From Eubacterium sp. (GTDB taxonomy: Bacteria; Bacillota; Clostridia; Oscillospirales; Acutalibacteraceae), in the NCBI GenBank assembly GCA_017886765.1, contig JAGHJI010000012.1:1-43623 (forward strand): a DNA stretch of 43,623 nt, read 5' to 3'. A program made the position numbers and the translations under genes. Below the pieces are notes generated by a model. That model saw only the letters and a list, made by a program, of their open reading frames with translations, did not search any database and was not told the DNA's origin. Position 1 is the stretch's first letter; each line of letters begins with the position of its first letter. Positions 42,954 through 43,623 of this stretch are shown here, piece after piece.

Positions 42954-43623
42954 ATGGAAATCAAGTATGAACTGACAGACACACCGAAGGAAAAGCCAAA
43001 GGGCAATCTCGGCTTCGGCAACATTTTCACCGACCATATGTTCATTATGGATTACAAAACAGGTGAAGGGTGGCACAACGCGAGAATCGTACCCTACCAG
43101 CCGCTTGTTCTTGACCCGTCGGCGCTTGTATTTCACTATGCACAGGAGTGTTTTGAGGGACTGAAAGCATACAGGACCCCTGACGGCAGTGTTCAGCTTT
43201 TCAGACCGGACAAAAACGCGGAAAGAATGCAGTCCACCCACAGAAGACTCTGTATTCCGGAAATTCCCGTCAATGATTTTGTAGACGCGGTAAAGGCGCT
43301 TGTCAGCGTGGAAAAGGACTGGGTTCCGTCAGAGCCTGACACAAGTCTGTACATCCGTCCCTTTACTATTGCTACCGAGCCGGTTCTGGGTGTAAAGGCA
43401 TCAGACGAATATATGTTTATTATCATCTGCTCACCCTCCGGCGCTTATTATGAAGAGGGTATGAACCCCGTTAAGATCTATGTTGAGGACGAGTATGTCC
43501 GCGCGACGCCCGGCGGCACGGGATATATTAAATGCGGCGGTAACTACGCTGCCTCCATCATCGCATCTGAAAAAGGGCATAAACTGGGTTATTCCCAGGT
43601 ACTCTGGCTTGACGGTGTGGAGA
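42954..43623 (+). CDS. ilvE: Branched-chain amino acid aminotransferase (partial, cut by the window edge)
   Basis: Fold-type IV PLP enzyme that makes or degrades Leu, Ile and Val. The first 223 codons are present. The reading frame is open to the last base. The PLP lysine is probably Lys193 in 'GYIKCGGNYAAS', followed by 'YSQVLWLDGVE'. The opening 'GNIFTDHMFIMDY', 'HYAQECFEGLKAYR' and 'LYIRPFTIATEPVLGV' match the longer bacterial/eukaryotic type of about 340-360 residues. The ATG at 42954 has AGAGGT upstream. Confidence 0.93.
   Translation, partial: MEIKYELTDTPKEKPKGNLGFGNIFTDHMFIMDYKTGEGWHNARIVPYQPLVLDPSALVFHYAQECFEGLKAYRTPDGSVQLFRPDKNAERMQSTHRRLCIPEIPVNDFVDAVKALVSVEKDWVPSEPDTSLYIRPFTIATEPVLGVKASDEYMFIIICSPSGAYYEEGMNPVKIYVEDEYVRATPGGTGYIKCGGNYAASIIASEKGHKLGYSQVLWLDGVE

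Overview
The window looks like chromosomal DNA of a low-to-mid GC member of the Clostridia (Firmicutes), most likely in or near the Ruminococcaceae/Oscillospiraceae. I infer this from gene order (miaB-ymcA-mutS-mutL-miaA and sepF-divIVA-ileS-lspA-rluD are Firmicutes arrangements), strong AGGAGG-type ribosome binding sites, frequent GTG/TTG starts, sigma-A-like promoters, and a giant secreted protein of a style I associate with gut Clostridia. No tRNA, rRNA, CRISPR array, transposase or phage gene is visible.

Layout. (1) 1-1077: a Na+-pump gamma subunit (OadG type) runs off the left edge. A divergent 44-residue membrane peptide gene follows, then a 349-base noncoding stretch made of several hairpins. 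(2) 1078-19099, minus strand: a housekeeping run that probably starts at one promoter near 19137-19165. In transcription order it holds miaB, a YmcA/YlbF-like gene, mutS, an unknown membrane protein, mutL, miaA, a HlyD-like adaptor, yggS, sepF, divIVA, ileS, (terminator), lspA, rluD, a HAD phosphatase and nfo. It covers tRNA modification, mismatch repair, division, translation and DNA repair. (3) 19231-20910, plus strand: malQ with its own promoter and terminator. (4) 20929-22310, minus strand: a small lipoprotein and a cysteine-rich conserved protein of unknown function. The latter is preceded by a 13-bp inverted repeat that covers its ribosome binding site. (5) 22427-33429, minus strand: a tight run starting with the aromatic amino acid genes tyrA-aroB-aroA-aroC-pheA and continuing into a VTT-domain membrane protein, a galactokinase, a diacylglycerol-kinase-like lipid kinase and a membrane-anchored glycoside hydrolase with carbohydrate-binding modules. 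(6) 33588-38904, minus strand: a 1652-residue secreted protein and, 18 bases after it, a 49-residue acidic mini-protein, with one consensus promoter upstream and one strong terminator downstream. (7) 39061-43623, plus strand: argG and argH behind probable ArgR boxes, a DegV-family lipid-binding protein, and the first 223 codons of a branched-chain aminotransferase.

How the genes fit together. Most of the window is core metabolism and information processing: chorismate to Phe/Tyr precursors, the last steps to arginine, branched-chain amino acids, mismatch repair and tRNA A37 modification. The best candidates for undescribed biology are the giant-protein/mini-protein pair, the cysteine-rich protein with its ribosome-site-masking inverted repeat, the hairpin mosaic next to nfo, and the membrane protein inserted between mutS and mutL.
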